From Pseudomonas citri (GTDB taxonomy: Bacteria; Pseudomonadota; Gammaproteobacteria; Pseudomonadales; Pseudomonadaceae): a DNA stretch of 64,000 nt. The DNA lies in assembly GCF_025336485.1 (NCBI RefSeq), contig NZ_JAODAB010000016.1:1-64000 (forward strand), in the 5' to 3' direction. This document shows, piece after piece, positions 16,518-25,203 of the stretch. Both the position numbers and the translations under genes were made by a program. The notes below the pieces were generated by a model. It saw nothing but the letters and a program-made list of their open reading frames with translations. It made no database searches and was not told where the DNA came from. The stretch's first letter is position 1; each line of letters starts with the position of its first letter.

Positions 16518-17861
16518 ATGCCAACCTGCTCCGTACACCCGCTGCCCTACCGTGCCAACCCCGCCGAGTACTTCACGGCGATCCGCCATGCCCCTGGCAG
16601 CGTGCTGCTCGACAGTGGCCGACCGAGTGCCGAACGCGGTCGCTACGACCTGCTCAGTGCCTGGCCACTGGAGCAATTGGCGGTGCTGCCGAACGAGCGC
16701 GGCGGCGACTTCCTGCAACGTTTGCGCAACCAACTGACCCAGCTGGGTGAAGCGGTATTGCCTGCCACGGTGCAATTACCCTTCGCCGGTGGCCTGATCG
16801 GCTACTTGAGCTACGACTTTGGCCGACACCTCGAAGCGCTGCCATCCCACGCCGTGGACGACCTGCAACTGCCCGATGCGCGTTTCGGTGTATACGACTG
16901 GGCGTTGGTCACCGACCACCAGGCCGGCACCAGCCAACTGGTGTTCCATCCCCATTGCGGCGAAAGTGAACGCCAGCGCCTGATCGCCCTGTTCACCCCG
17001 ACCGTTGCCACGCCTGTTGGCGCGTTCAGCCTCACCGGCCCTATGGCGCCCGACCTCAGCGCCGACGCCTATCGACAGGCGTTCGAACGCATCCAGGCGT
17101 ACATCCAGGCCGGAGACTGCTACCAGGTCAACTTCGCCCAACGCTTTCGCGCGCCTTGCCAGGGCGACGCCTGGGCTGCTTACCTGGCGCTGCGGGCGGC
17201 CTGCCCGACGCCGTTTTCCGGTTTCCAGAGCCTGCCGGACGGCGGCGCGGTGTTGAGCCTGTCGCCGGAACGCTTCGTCAAGGTCAGCGAAGGCCATGTG
17301 GAAACCCGGCCCATCAAGGGCACCCGGCCCCGTGGCGTCACGCCCGGCGAAGACGCGGCCCACGCCGCCGAGCTGTTGGCCAGCCCCAAGGATCGCGCCG
17401 AGAACCTGATGATCGTCGACCTGCTGCGCAACGACCTGGGCCGCACCTGCCGCATCGGCTCGGTGCGGGTGCCGGAGTTGTTCAGCCTGGAAAGCTACCC
17501 GAACGTGCATCATCTGGTCAGCAGCGTGACCGGCGAACTGGCCGACGACAAAGACGCCCTGGACCTGATCGCCGGCAGCTTTCCCGGCGGCTCGATCACC
17601 GGCGCACCGAAAATCCGCGCCATGCAGATCATCGACGAACTTGAACCGACCCGGCGCGGCCTCTATTGCGGCTCGTTGCTGTACCTGGATGTGCGCGGGG
17701 AAATGGACAGCTCCATCGCCATCCGCAGCCTGTTGGTCAAGGATGGGCAAGTGTGTTGCTGGGGCGGCGGCGGGATTGTCGCGGACTCGGATTGGGCGGC
17801 CGAGTATCAGGAGTCGATTACCAAGGTGAAGGTACTGCTGGAGACCTTGCAGAACCTCTAA
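16518..17861 (+). CDS. pabB: Aminodeoxychorismate synthase component I
   Basis: A 447-residue chorismate-binding enzyme. It makes 4-amino-4-deoxychorismate for folate synthesis using ammonia from PabA. PIKGTRPRG carries the lysine typical of PabB rather than the alanine of anthranilate synthase TrpE. DLLRNDLGRTCRIGSV, FPGGSITGAPKIRAMQII and CWGGGGIVADSDWAAEYQE are further signatures. It stands alone between two REPINs. Confidence 0.92.
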   Translation: MPTCSVHPLPYRANPAEYFTAIRHAPGSVLLDSGRPSAERGRYDLLSAWPLEQLAVLPNERGGDFLQRLRNQLTQLGEAVLPATVQLPFAGGLIGYLSYDFGRHLEALPSHAVDDLQLPDARFGVYDWALVTDHQAGTSQLVFHPHCGESERQRLIALFTPTVATPVGAFSLTGPMAPDLSADAYRQAFERIQAYIQAGDCYQVNFAQRFRAPCQGDAWAAYLALRAACPTPFSGFQSLPDGGAVLSLSPERFVKVSEGHVETRPIKGTRPRGVTPGEDAAHAAELLASPKDRAENLMIVDLLRNDLGRTCRIGSVRVPELFSLESYPNVHHLVSSVTGELADDKDALDLIAGSFPGGSITGAPKIRAMQIIDELEPTRRGLYCGSLLYLDVRGEMDSSIAIRSLLVKDGQVCCWGGGGIVADSDWAAEYQESITKVKVLLETLQNL

Positions 17862-17863
17862 AG

Positions 17864-17929
17864 CATCGCGGGCAAGCCTTGCTCCCACAGGCTGATGTCG
17901 TGTCCCTGTGGCAAGGCTTGCCCGCGATG
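17864..17929. repeat. REPIN after pabB
   Basis: CATCGCGGGCAAGCCTTGC (17864-17882) is perfectly inverted at 17911-17929. The spacer contains CTCCCACAGG and its partial complement CCTGTGG, so the whole folds as one long hairpin. It starts two bases after the pabB stop codon and may also end that transcript. Confidence 0.85.
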
Positions 17930-18083
17930 ACGGTGTGTATTGGTTATGCGAACAGCGGTTTGCCAACACAAACCTTCACCGGTGTACACGCAACGCACAG
18001 GGGCGCGCCAGCCCCGACAGCATTTGTTACCATCGGTCCCATATAGAGCGCACAGCGCCGCCGACCTGTAGGAAACCGCCCTG

Positions 18084-18827
18084 ATGAAGCCATCATTTGA
18101 CGTCGTGGAACTCGCCACCACCTATGCCAACAAGTCCGCCCAGGACATCCTCAAGCTGGCCTTCGCCGAATTCGGCGATGACCTGTGGATATCTTTCAGC
18201 GGCGCCGAAGACGTGGTGCTGGTGGACATGGCCTGGAAACTGAACAAGAACGTCAAGGTGTTCAGCCTCGACACCGGCCGCCTGCATCCTGAAACCTATC
18301 GCTTCATCGATCAGGTGCGCGAGCACTACAAGATCGACATCGAAGTGATCTCGCCGGACCATACGAAACTCGAGCCGTTCGTGAAGGAAAAAGGCCTGTT
18401 CAGTTTCTACAAGGACGGCCATGGCGAATGCTGCGGCATCCGCAAGATCGAACCACTGCGCCGCAAGCTGAGCGATGTCCGCGCCTGGGCCACCGGCCAA
18501 CGTCGCGACCAGAGCCCCGGCACGCGCAGCCAGGTGGCGGTGCTGGAAATCGACACGGCGTTTTCCACCCCGGAACGCACCCTGTACAAATTCAACCCGC
18601 TGGCGCAGATGACCAGCGAGGAAATCTGGGGCTACATCCGCATGCTGGAGCTGCCGTACAACAGCCTGCATGAGCGCGGCTTCATCAGCATCGGCTGCGA
18701 ACCCTGCACCCGCCCGGTGCTGCCAAACCAGCACGAACGCGAAGGACGCTGGTGGTGGGAAGAAGCCACACAGAAAGAATGCGGGCTTCACGCCGGCAAT
18801 ATCATCGCCAAAGCCAAGTCCGTATAA
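18084..18827 (+). CDS. cysH: Adenylyl-sulfate reductase (thioredoxin-dependent)
   Basis: A 247-residue cytosolic enzyme reducing APS to sulfite in sulfate assimilation. Cys116-Cys117 (ECCGIRKIEPLRR) with Cys205 and Cys208 (CEPCTRPV) form the [4Fe-4S] site that marks the APS-using, bacterial/plant-type enzyme rather than the PAPS enzyme of E. coli. The catalytic Cys233 is in KECGLH at the C-terminus. The start at 18084 is preceded by GTAGGAAACCGCCCTG. Confidence 0.93.
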   Translation: MKPSFDVVELATTYANKSAQDILKLAFAEFGDDLWISFSGAEDVVLVDMAWKLNKNVKVFSLDTGRLHPETYRFIDQVREHYKIDIEVISPDHTKLEPFVKEKGLFSFYKDGHGECCGIRKIEPLRRKLSDVRAWATGQRRDQSPGTRSQVAVLEIDTAFSTPERTLYKFNPLAQMTSEEIWGYIRMLELPYNSLHERGFISIGCEPCTRPVLPNQHEREGRWWWEEATQKECGLHAGNIIAKAKSV

Positions 18828-18845
18828 CCCCGCCGTACTTCTGTA

Positions 18846-18878
18846 CACAAAAATGTCACCTCAGGTGCCATTTTTGTG
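18846..18878 (+). terminator. Terminator of cysH
   Basis: CACAAAAATG (18846-18855) pairs with CATTTTTGTG (18869-18878), and CACC/GGTG pair inside around a TCA loop. The T-run lies in the outer stem, so the inner CACC/GGTG hairpin followed by CATTTTT can act as a classic terminator 19 bp after the stop codon. Confidence 0.6.
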
Positions 18879-19277
18879 TGCAGTCACACCGCTAATGCCC
18901 TGAAAAGTTACACCCTCTCCCTTTCCCCACCCGCTTTTCTTTTCCCTCATCTTGTCCAGAAAAATAAATACCTGTTCAAACGGTCAATTTATAAAGCTTG
19001 CATTTCAATCAGTTACTTATTCTCCATAACGAAACGAAATTAGCCCTGCCGCAGATAGATCGATAAGTGGCACAGTTCTGGCTTTAGCCGACTCGTGTTT
19101 TGTATACAAACCTAACAAAACCTACACACACTTTAGATCCGACAGTCTGAAGCGCCCTATCCCGTACAGGCTGCAGATACCCCATAACCAATGATGCTCA
19201 CCCGCCGCGACGAAGATTTGTCGAGCCTCGCGCTCATGCACAGTCATCGCGGCCCCGAGAATCAGGAGCCTGCCGGA
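18879..19277. other. 399-bp intergenic region before the NCS1 transporter gene
   Basis: This stretch is AT-rich compared with its neighbours and holds no convincing ORF. Its only clear feature is the palindrome at 19099-19110, listed separately. It most likely contains the regulated promoter of the transporter/racemase pair. In-frame ATGs from 19191 onward lack ribosome binding sites. Confidence 0.6.
19099..19110. promoter_or_regulatory. GntR-type palindromic operator candidate
   Basis: TTTGTATACAAA is a perfect 12-bp palindrome containing TTGTATACAA, the core recognised by several VanR/FadR-type GntR regulators. It lies 168 bp upstream of the transporter's likely start codon. The only regulator gene nearby is a LysR type, so the cognate GntR protein would be encoded elsewhere. 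Confidence 0.5.
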
Positions 19278-20801
19278 ATGCGTACAAGTCTTTCTAATAA
19301 CATCGCGCTGGATCTGCCCTCTCCCACCACACCGCTAGACGAGAAAACGCCACAGACCTTGAGTCCAAGGTTGCACAACAAAGACCTGGCACCGACCAAG
19401 GCCGAAGGCCGCCGTTGGGGTCGCTACAGCATCTTCGCCCTGTGGACCAACGATGTGCACAACATTGCCAACTACTCCTTCGCCATCGGCCTGTACGCGC
19501 TGGGCCTGGGTGGCTGGCAGATCTTGCTGTCCCTGGGAATCGGGGCGGCGCTGGTGTATGGCTTCATGAATTTGTCCGGCTTCATGGGACAGAAGACCGG
19601 GGTGCCGTTTCCGGTGATCAGCCGGATCAGTTTCGGCATCCATGGCGCGCAGATTCCCGCGCTGATCAGGGCCGTCATCGCCATCGCCTGGTTCGGTATC
19701 CAGACTTACCTGGCCTCGGTGGTCTTGCGGGTGTTGCTGACGGCGATTCACCCTGGCTTCGCCGACTACGACCACGACTCGATCCTGGGCCTGTCGAGCC
19801 TGGGTTGGGTGTGTTTCGTGGCGATCTGGTTCGTGCAACTGGTGATCCTGGCCTATGGCATGGAAACCGTGCGGCGCTACGAAGGTTTCGCCGGCCCGGT
19901 GATCCTGGTGACCGTCGCGGCCCTCGCCGTGTGGATGTACACCCAGGCCGGCGCGACCATTGCCTGGTCGATCCACGAGCCGCTGACCGGTGGCCCGATG
20001 TGGCGCAACATTTTTGCCGGCGGCGCGTTATGGCTGGCGATCTACGGCACCCTGGTGCTCAACTTCTGCGACTTCGCCCGCTCCTCGCCGTGCCGCAAGA
20101 CCATCATCGTCGGCAATTTCTGGGGCTTGCCGGTCAACATCCTGGTGTTCGCCGCGATTACCGTCCTGCTCTGCGGCGCGCAGTTCCAGATCAACGGGCA
20201 AATCATCGAGAGCCCGACGCAAGTCATCGCCTCAATCCCCAACACCTTCTTCCTGGTGCTCGGCTGCCTGGCGTTCCTGATCGTCACCGTCGCGGTGAAC
20301 ATCATGGCCAACTTCGTCGCCCCGGCCTTCGTGCTCAGCAACCTGGCGCCCAAATACCTGACCTTCCGCCGCGCCGGGCTGATCAGCGCGGGCATCGCCG
20401 TGCTGATCCTGCCGTGGAACCTCTACAACAGTCCGCTGGTGATCGTGTATTTCCTCTCCGGCCTTGGCGCCCTGCTCGGGCCGCTGTATGGCGTGATCAT
20501 GGTCGACTACTGGCTGCTGCGAAAAGGCCGCATCAACGTGCCGCAGTTGTACAGCGAAGACCCCAACGGGGCGTACTACTACAGCAACGGGGTCAACCTG
20601 CGTGCGTTGGTGGCGTTCATTCCCGCCGCGCTGATCGCCATCGTCCTGGCGCTGGTGCCCGGTTTCGACAGCGTGTCACCGTTCTCCTGGCTCATCGGTG
20701 CGTCGATCGCAGGGCTGTTGTACCTGATCGTCGCCAAGCGCCAGCCGTATTACGAAGACGTCAGCGGTGAATCCATCGCTGTGGATAACGTCAGTCATTG
20801 A
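19278..20801 (+). CDS. NCS1-family nucleobase/hydantoin transporter
   Basis: A 507-residue inner-membrane symporter with about twelve hydrophobic segments. NCS1 hallmarks are FALWTNDVHNIANYSFAIG in helix 1 and GPLYGVIMVDYWLLRKGRI late in the protein. The family imports purines, pyrimidines, allantoin or hydantoins with H+ or Na+. I chose ATG 19278 because AGGAG (19264-19268) sits at good spacing; a frame to 19191 has none. The downstream racemase suggests a hydantoin or allantoin-type substrate. Confidence 0.85.
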   Translation: MRTSLSNNIALDLPSPTTPLDEKTPQTLSPRLHNKDLAPTKAEGRRWGRYSIFALWTNDVHNIANYSFAIGLYALGLGGWQILLSLGIGAALVYGFMNLSGFMGQKTGVPFPVISRISFGIHGAQIPALIRAVIAIAWFGIQTYLASVVLRVLLTAIHPGFADYDHDSILGLSSLGWVCFVAIWFVQLVILAYGMETVRRYEGFAGPVILVTVAALAVWMYTQAGATIAWSIHEPLTGGPMWRNIFAGGALWLAIYGTLVLNFCDFARSSPCRKTIIVGNFWGLPVNILVFAAITVLLCGAQFQINGQIIESPTQVIASIPNTFFLVLGCLAFLIVTVAVNIMANFVAPAFVLSNLAPKYLTFRRAGLISAGIAVLILPWNLYNSPLVIVYFLSGLGALLGPLYGVIMVDYWLLRKGRINVPQLYSEDPNGAYYYSNGVNLRALVAFIPAALIAIVLALVPGFDSVSPFSWLIGASIAGLLYLIVAKRQPYYEDVSGESIAVDNVSH

Positions 20802-20860
20802 TCGCTCAAGACGGCCCGCCCGGTGCGGGCCACTTACTTTTATGCGCTAAGGAACCGCCC

Positions 20861-21589
20861 GTGCGAATTCTCATCGTCAACGTCAACACCACTGACTCCA
20901 TCACCCAGGCCATCGCCCGGCAGGCCCAGGCCGTGGCCGCGCCGGGCACCGAGATCGTCGGGCTCACGCCGTATTTCGGCGCCGATTCCGTGGAAGGCAA
21001 TTTCGAAAGCTACCTGGCCGCCATTGCGGTGATGGACCGGGTGATGTCCTACGACCAACCGTTCGACGCAGTGATCCAGGCCGGTTATGGGGAACATGGT
21101 CGCGAAGGCTTGCAGGAACTGCTGAACGTCCCGGTGGTGGACATCACTGACGCGGGCGCCAGCACCGCCATGTTCCTCGGTCACGCCTATTCGGTGGTCA
21201 CCACCCTGGACCGCACCGTGCCGCTGATCGAAGACCGCCTCAAGCTCTCCGGCCTGTTCGACCGCTGCGCCTCGGTACGGGCCAGCGGCCTGGCGGTGCT
21301 GGAACTGGAACAGGACCCGCAACGGGCGGTGGAAGCCATCGTGCAACAGGCCGAACTGGCGGTCAGCCAGGACAAGGCCGAGGTCATTTGCCTGGGCTGC
21401 GGCGGCATGGCCGGGCTCGATGAACAGATCCGCCAACGCACCGGAGTGCCGGTGGTCGATGGCGTGACGGCGGCGGTGACCATCGCCGAATCGCTGGTGC
21501 GGCTGGGGTTGTCCACCTCGAAAGTGCGCACCTACGCGACGCCTCGGCCCAAGACCATCATTGGCTGGCCGGGGCGGTTTGGGCGGTGA
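20861..21589 (+). CDS. Asp/Glu/hydantoin racemase-family protein
   Basis: A 242-residue protein starting at GTG 20861, with AAGGA upstream. The family racemises hydantoins, allantoin or acidic amino acids with two cysteines. The second cysteine is present (Cys180 in LGCGGMAG). The first catalytic position, usually in ACFGDPG, reads AGYGEHGREG, so glycine 75 replaces the cysteine. It lies 59 bp after the transporter gene and is probably co-transcribed. It may be a non-racemase branch or use another base. Confidence 0.75.
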   Translation: MRILIVNVNTTDSITQAIARQAQAVAAPGTEIVGLTPYFGADSVEGNFESYLAAIAVMDRVMSYDQPFDAVIQAGYGEHGREGLQELLNVPVVDITDAGASTAMFLGHAYSVVTTLDRTVPLIEDRLKLSGLFDRCASVRASGLAVLELEQDPQRAVEAIVQQAELAVSQDKAEVICLGCGGMAGLDEQIRQRTGVPVVDGVTAAVTIAESLVRLGLSTSKVRTYATPRPKTIIGWPGRFGR

Positions 21590-21599
21590 GTTCACAGGT

Positions 21600-22523
21600 T
21601 TAGATCGCACTGAAGCGCTGCGCCAACCCCTGCTCGGCAAACCGTTCGATGATGAAATCCACGAATGCCCGGGTCTTGCCCGGCAGCAATTTGTGCTCGG
21701 CGTAGTAGATGGAAATATTGCCGTCGTCGACGTACCAGTCCGGCAGCACCCGCTGCAACGCACCGGATTCCAGGTAGGGAACGGCGATCGGCATGCTCAC
21801 CAGGCCGATGCCCAGCCCTTGGGCCGCGGCCGCGCAGTCGGCTTCCGAGTCGCTCATGGTCATGCGTGCCTTCAACATCAGCGGGCTGTGTTGCCGTGCG
21901 CGACTGGTCAGTTGCCAGGAACGCACGCGCCCGGTCTGGGGCGAGCGGATCAGGATGCCCTGGTGCACGGCCAGGTCCTCCGGCTCGGTCACGGGCGGGT
22001 GGTCGCGCAGGTAAGCCGCGGACGCCACCAGCACCCGATGGGCCACCGTCAGCTTGCGCGCCACCACACCCTGGGGCAGCTCGAAACCGCCGCCGATGGC
22101 GGCATCGAAGCCCTGGCCGATCAGGTCCACCTGGCGATTATCGAAATGCCAGTCCGGGCTGATCGCCGGGTAACGCCGCAAGAATTCGCCCAGTAGCGGT
22201 ACGACGAACAAACGCCCGAACGCGGTGCCCATGCTGACCTTCAACGTGCCCGCCGGCTGCCCGCCGACGCTGGCCAGGTTGGCGACGGCGTTCTGGATGG
22301 TGTTGAAGCTGCTGCTGACTTCCTTGAGAAACAATTGCCCAGCCTCGGTGAGTGTCAGGCGGCGGGTGCTACGCTGAAACAGCCGCACGCCCAACCGCGC
22401 TTCCAGCTTGGCCACGCTTTTACCCACCGCCGCCGGGGTCACGCTCAAGCGGCGCGCGGCTTCGGCAAAGCTGCCGACTTCGGCGCTGCGCACAAAGCAT
22501 TCGATACTGCTGAACGTCTCCAC
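21600..22523 (-). CDS. LysR-family transcriptional regulator
   Basis: A 307-residue regulator with an N-terminal winged helix-turn-helix (SFAEAARRLSVTPAAVGKSVAKLEARLGVRLF) and a periplasmic-binding-protein-like effector domain. It starts at GTG 22523. It ends convergently 10 bp after the racemase gene and is divergent from the SDR gene, with 127 bp between. By the usual LysR layout it most likely controls that SDR gene and itself. Confidence 0.88.
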   Translation of the reverse strand: METFSSIECFVRSAEVGSFAEAARRLSVTPAAVGKSVAKLEARLGVRLFQRSTRRLTLTEAGQLFLKEVSSSFNTIQNAVANLASVGGQPAGTLKVSMGTAFGRLFVVPLLGEFLRRYPAISPDWHFDNRQVDLIGQGFDAAIGGGFELPQGVVARKLTVAHRVLVASAAYLRDHPPVTEPEDLAVHQGILIRSPQTGRVRSWQLTSRARQHSPLMLKARMTMSDSEADCAAAAQGLGIGLVSMPIAVPYLESGALQRVLPDWYVDDGNISIYYAEHKLLPGKTRAFVDFIIERFAEQGLAQRFSAI

Positions 22524-22650
22524 AAGCCAGATTCCATACTTTTGGTTTACACAGACTATATCAACCGCAGCCTACACAGCCCATCGGCAAGACTTGATAC
22601 TCACGTCCAACAACCGCGGCATCCCGCCCCGGCACTTTTTGGAGAACACC

Positions 22651-23397
22651 ATGAACACTCAACCCTTGAGCGGTAAAGTCGCCTTGATCCAAGGCGGTTC
22701 GCGCGGCATCGGCGCCGCCATCGTCAAACGCCTGGCCGCCGAAGGCGCCGCCGTGGCCTTCACCTACGTCAGCTCGGGCGCCAAGTCTGAAGAACTGCAG
22801 AACAGCATCACCGCAGCGGGCGGCAAGGCCCTGGCGATCAAGGCCGACAGTGCCGACGCTGACGCCATCCGCAACGCCGTGGCAGCCACCGTCGAAGCCT
22901 TCGGTCGGTTGGACATCCTGGTCAATAACGCGGGCGTGCTGGCCATGGCGCCGCTGGACGAGTTCAAGCTCGAAGACTTCGACCAGACCCTGGCGATCAA
23001 CGTGCGCAGCGTGTTCGTCGCCAGCCAGGCCGCCGCCCGGCACATGAACGAAGGTGGTCGCATCATCAACATCGGCAGCACCAACGCCGACCGCATGCCC
23101 TTCGCCGGCGGCGCCACCTACGCCATGAGCAAATCGGCCCTGGTGGGCCTGACCAAAGGTCTGGCCCGTGACCTCGGCCCGCGCGGCATCACCGTCAACA
23201 ACGTGCAGCCCGGCCCGGTGGACACCGACATGAACCCGGCCGACAGCGATTTCGCCTCCAGCCTGATGTCGTTGATGGCGATCGGGCGCTACGGCAACGT
23301 CGATGAAATCGCCAGCTTCGTCAGTTACCTGGCAGGCCCCGAAGCCGGCTACATCACCGGTGCCAGCCTGACCATCGACGGTGGATTCGGTGCTTGA
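22651..23397 (+). CDS. Short-chain dehydrogenase/reductase, FabG-like
   Basis: A 248-residue classical SDR. The NAD(P)-binding motif is GGSRGIGAAIV, NNAG is at LVNNAGVLAM, and the catalytic Ser-Tyr-Lys set is GSTNADRMPF...YAMSKSALVGL. The lysine-containing end and GGFGA C-terminus are typical. GGAGAA precedes the ATG at 22651. The natural substrate is unknown; divergence from the LysR gene suggests an inducible detoxifying or catabolic role. Confidence 0.85.
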   Translation: MNTQPLSGKVALIQGGSRGIGAAIVKRLAAEGAAVAFTYVSSGAKSEELQNSITAAGGKALAIKADSADADAIRNAVAATVEAFGRLDILVNNAGVLAMAPLDEFKLEDFDQTLAINVRSVFVASQAAARHMNEGGRIINIGSTNADRMPFAGGATYAMSKSALVGLTKGLARDLGPRGITVNNVQPGPVDTDMNPADSDFASSLMSLMAIGRYGNVDEIASFVSYLAGPEAGYITGASLTIDGGFGA

Positions 23398-23489
23398 TCG
23401 AAGCTGATCATCCGAAGCTGATCATCATTGTGGCGAGGGAGCTTGCTCCCGCTGGATCGGTCCGACGCCTCGGACAGGGCAGCCCCTCT

Positions 23490-24185
23490 TCAGGCCCACT
23501 CCAGTTCCGGCAAACCACACAGGCTCGGCTGGAACAGCTTCAACGAACGGATGATCCCATCGGCGTGGGCATATTTTTCGTCGGCCATGGCCGAATCCGG
23601 AACGGCGATGGCAGTCATGCCCGCCGCCTTGGCCGCCGTCACGCCGAATGGGGAATCCTCGAACACCAGGCAATCGCGCGGCGCCACCCCCAGGCGTCGC
23701 GCGGCGGTCAGGAAAATATCCGGTGCCGGTTTTGCCGCGCCCACTTCCGGATCGTCCGCCGTCACGATGAAGTCGAACTGCGCGAACCAGTCGCGGTGCA
23801 AGGTGGTTTTAAGCTCGAACGTGTGGCTCGACGAACTGGTGCCCACCGCAATCGGAACGTCGTGGGCCTTGAGATGACGCACCAGCTCTTCAGCCCCCGG
23901 CATACCCAAGGCGCGGGGAAAACGTTCGCGCATCAGGGGCTCGCGGATGACCAGGAATTCTTCCGGTGTGATCGGCAATTCCAGCGCCTGGACGACGTAA
24001 TTGGCCAGGTCCGTGGCCCCACGCCCGATGATGTTCTGCTTCACGCTCCAGTCGAACGTGCGCCCGTAGCGCTCGGCGATGATGGACGTGACCTCGGTGT
24101 AGATACCCTCGGTGTCCAGCAACAGCCCGTCCATGTCGAAAATCACGGCCTTGATCGGGCCAAACTCTTTCAGCGCTGCACTCAT
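23490..24185 (-). CDS. HAD-family phosphatase (subfamily IA)
   Basis: A 231-residue HAD hydrolase. Motif I is VIFDMDGLLLDTEG, motif II VGTSSSS, motif III AAKPAPDIF and motif IV VFEDSPFGV. It is related to pseudouridine/sugar phosphatases of the GS1 type. The start at 24185 fits the family. A second in-frame ATG at 24344 has a much better ribosome binding site (AAGGAG at 24352-24357) and would add 53 residues of no recognised domain. Confidence 0.85.
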   Translation of the reverse strand: MSAALKEFGPIKAVIFDMDGLLLDTEGIYTEVTSIIAERYGRTFDWSVKQNIIGRGATDLANYVVQALELPITPEEFLVIREPLMRERFPRALGMPGAEELVRHLKAHDVPIAVGTSSSSHTFELKTTLHRDWFAQFDFIVTADDPEVGAAKPAPDIFLTAARRLGVAPRDCLVFEDSPFGVTAAKAAGMTAIAVPDSAMADEKYAHADGIIRSLKLFQPSLCGLPELEWA

Positions 24186-24429
24186 CGCATCTGATCCGTT
24201 ATCAGCTCGCCTTAAAGGATTCAGCAGCATAACGAGGAGGGCTTGGAACAGGCAATGGGGGACCTGTGGCTGATGTCGTGTGCTTCGCCCGAAACGTCGG
24301 GCCGCCCCAGGGGGAGCAAGCGCCGTCACGCTTGGCTTCATCATGGTGAGTCTCCTTTTCAAGGTGCTACCTGATGTGTGGCAAACCGGCCGGCGCGATG
24401 GTGCCGCGAAATCGACAGGCGGGACCGGA

Positions 24430-24738
24430 TCAGCTCGGCTTGCCGGACGCGTCGTCCCCGGCGATATCCGGGTCGTCCGGCGTCACCTCGACATCCTCAT
24501 CATCGTTGGGCACCTGCTCCACGCCCGCATCATCGTCGGGTGGGCGCTGGTCGCGGCTCAGGGAATTGGTGGGTGATGGTAGCGGGTATTCCGGGGTTTC
24601 ATCATCGATCAACGGAACCTGGGCATCATCCATCAGCGAGCCGGGGTCTTCATTGCCCGGGTCGTTGAGGCCCGGATCATCGATAAAGGAAACGCCCGTC
24701 GGCCCTTTTTCTTCCTTGCCTTCGGTTTGCGGCGTCAT
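24430..24738 (-). CDS. Small acidic, proline-rich hypothetical protein
   Basis: A 102-residue protein dominated by Asp, Glu, Pro and Gly, for example DDPGLNDPGNEDPG and NDDEDVEVTPDDPD. It has no signal peptide, no hydrophobic segment and no recognised domain, and is probably disordered. GAGGTG precedes the ATG at 24738. Composition unlike any neighbour and low sequence complexity leave its function open. Confidence 0.6.
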   Translation of the reverse strand: MTPQTEGKEEKGPTGVSFIDDPGLNDPGNEDPGSLMDDAQVPLIDDETPEYPLPSPTNSLSRDQRPPDDDAGVEQVPNDDEDVEVTPDDPDIAGDDASGKPS

Positions 24739-24891
24739 GGCACACCTCGCAATTGCTGATGGATGTATGGATTCGAAGCTGGCAAGTAGTAAACGTTCCA
24801 GACAAATACCTTAGCCCCGGCTTTTGATCTTGATCTTGATCCTGACGCCCCGTTAACCACGCTGGCCGAACGCAGGCATTGCGCAGTGGGC

Positions 24892-25053
24892 ATCCCGGCA
24901 TGGAGGCCGGGATAGCCGCGCTGGGCCATGGATGGCCCTTCGCGGCGGGCCCACGGAGCAATGCCGGAGTGAGGGAACACCTCGCATGGCGAGGTGCCGA
25001 GTGGTGGGGCTAAGACCTTTTGGTTACTTTTGGGGCGTTTGCCAAAAGTAACC
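24892..25053. repeat. Four-hairpin structured intergenic element
   Basis: The 465-bp gap (24739-25203) holds no convincing gene but contains four hairpins in a row. These are ATCCCGGC/GCCGGGAT (24892-24913), GCCGCG-GGGCC/GGCCC-CGCGGC (24915-24946), CACCTCGC/GCGAGGTG (24978-24996), and the perfect 12-bp GGTTACTTTTGG/CCAAAAGTAACC (25022-25053). From memory, the last hairpin and its surroundings recur between genes in many P. fluorescens-group genomes. It could be a dispersed repeat or a non-coding RNA. Confidence 0.65.
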
Positions 25054-25203
25054 CGCCGTAAGGGCGGAACCTTAAGCAGCCGCTGCCGAAGAAACGGATA
25101 TATCCCCAAAAAACGGCGCCTTTCATTTCTGAAAAAAACGCCGTTTCCCCCTAAGTGAGCCGCCCCACAGCACAAGGCCGAGACCGCTCACTCAAACACC
25201 CAA

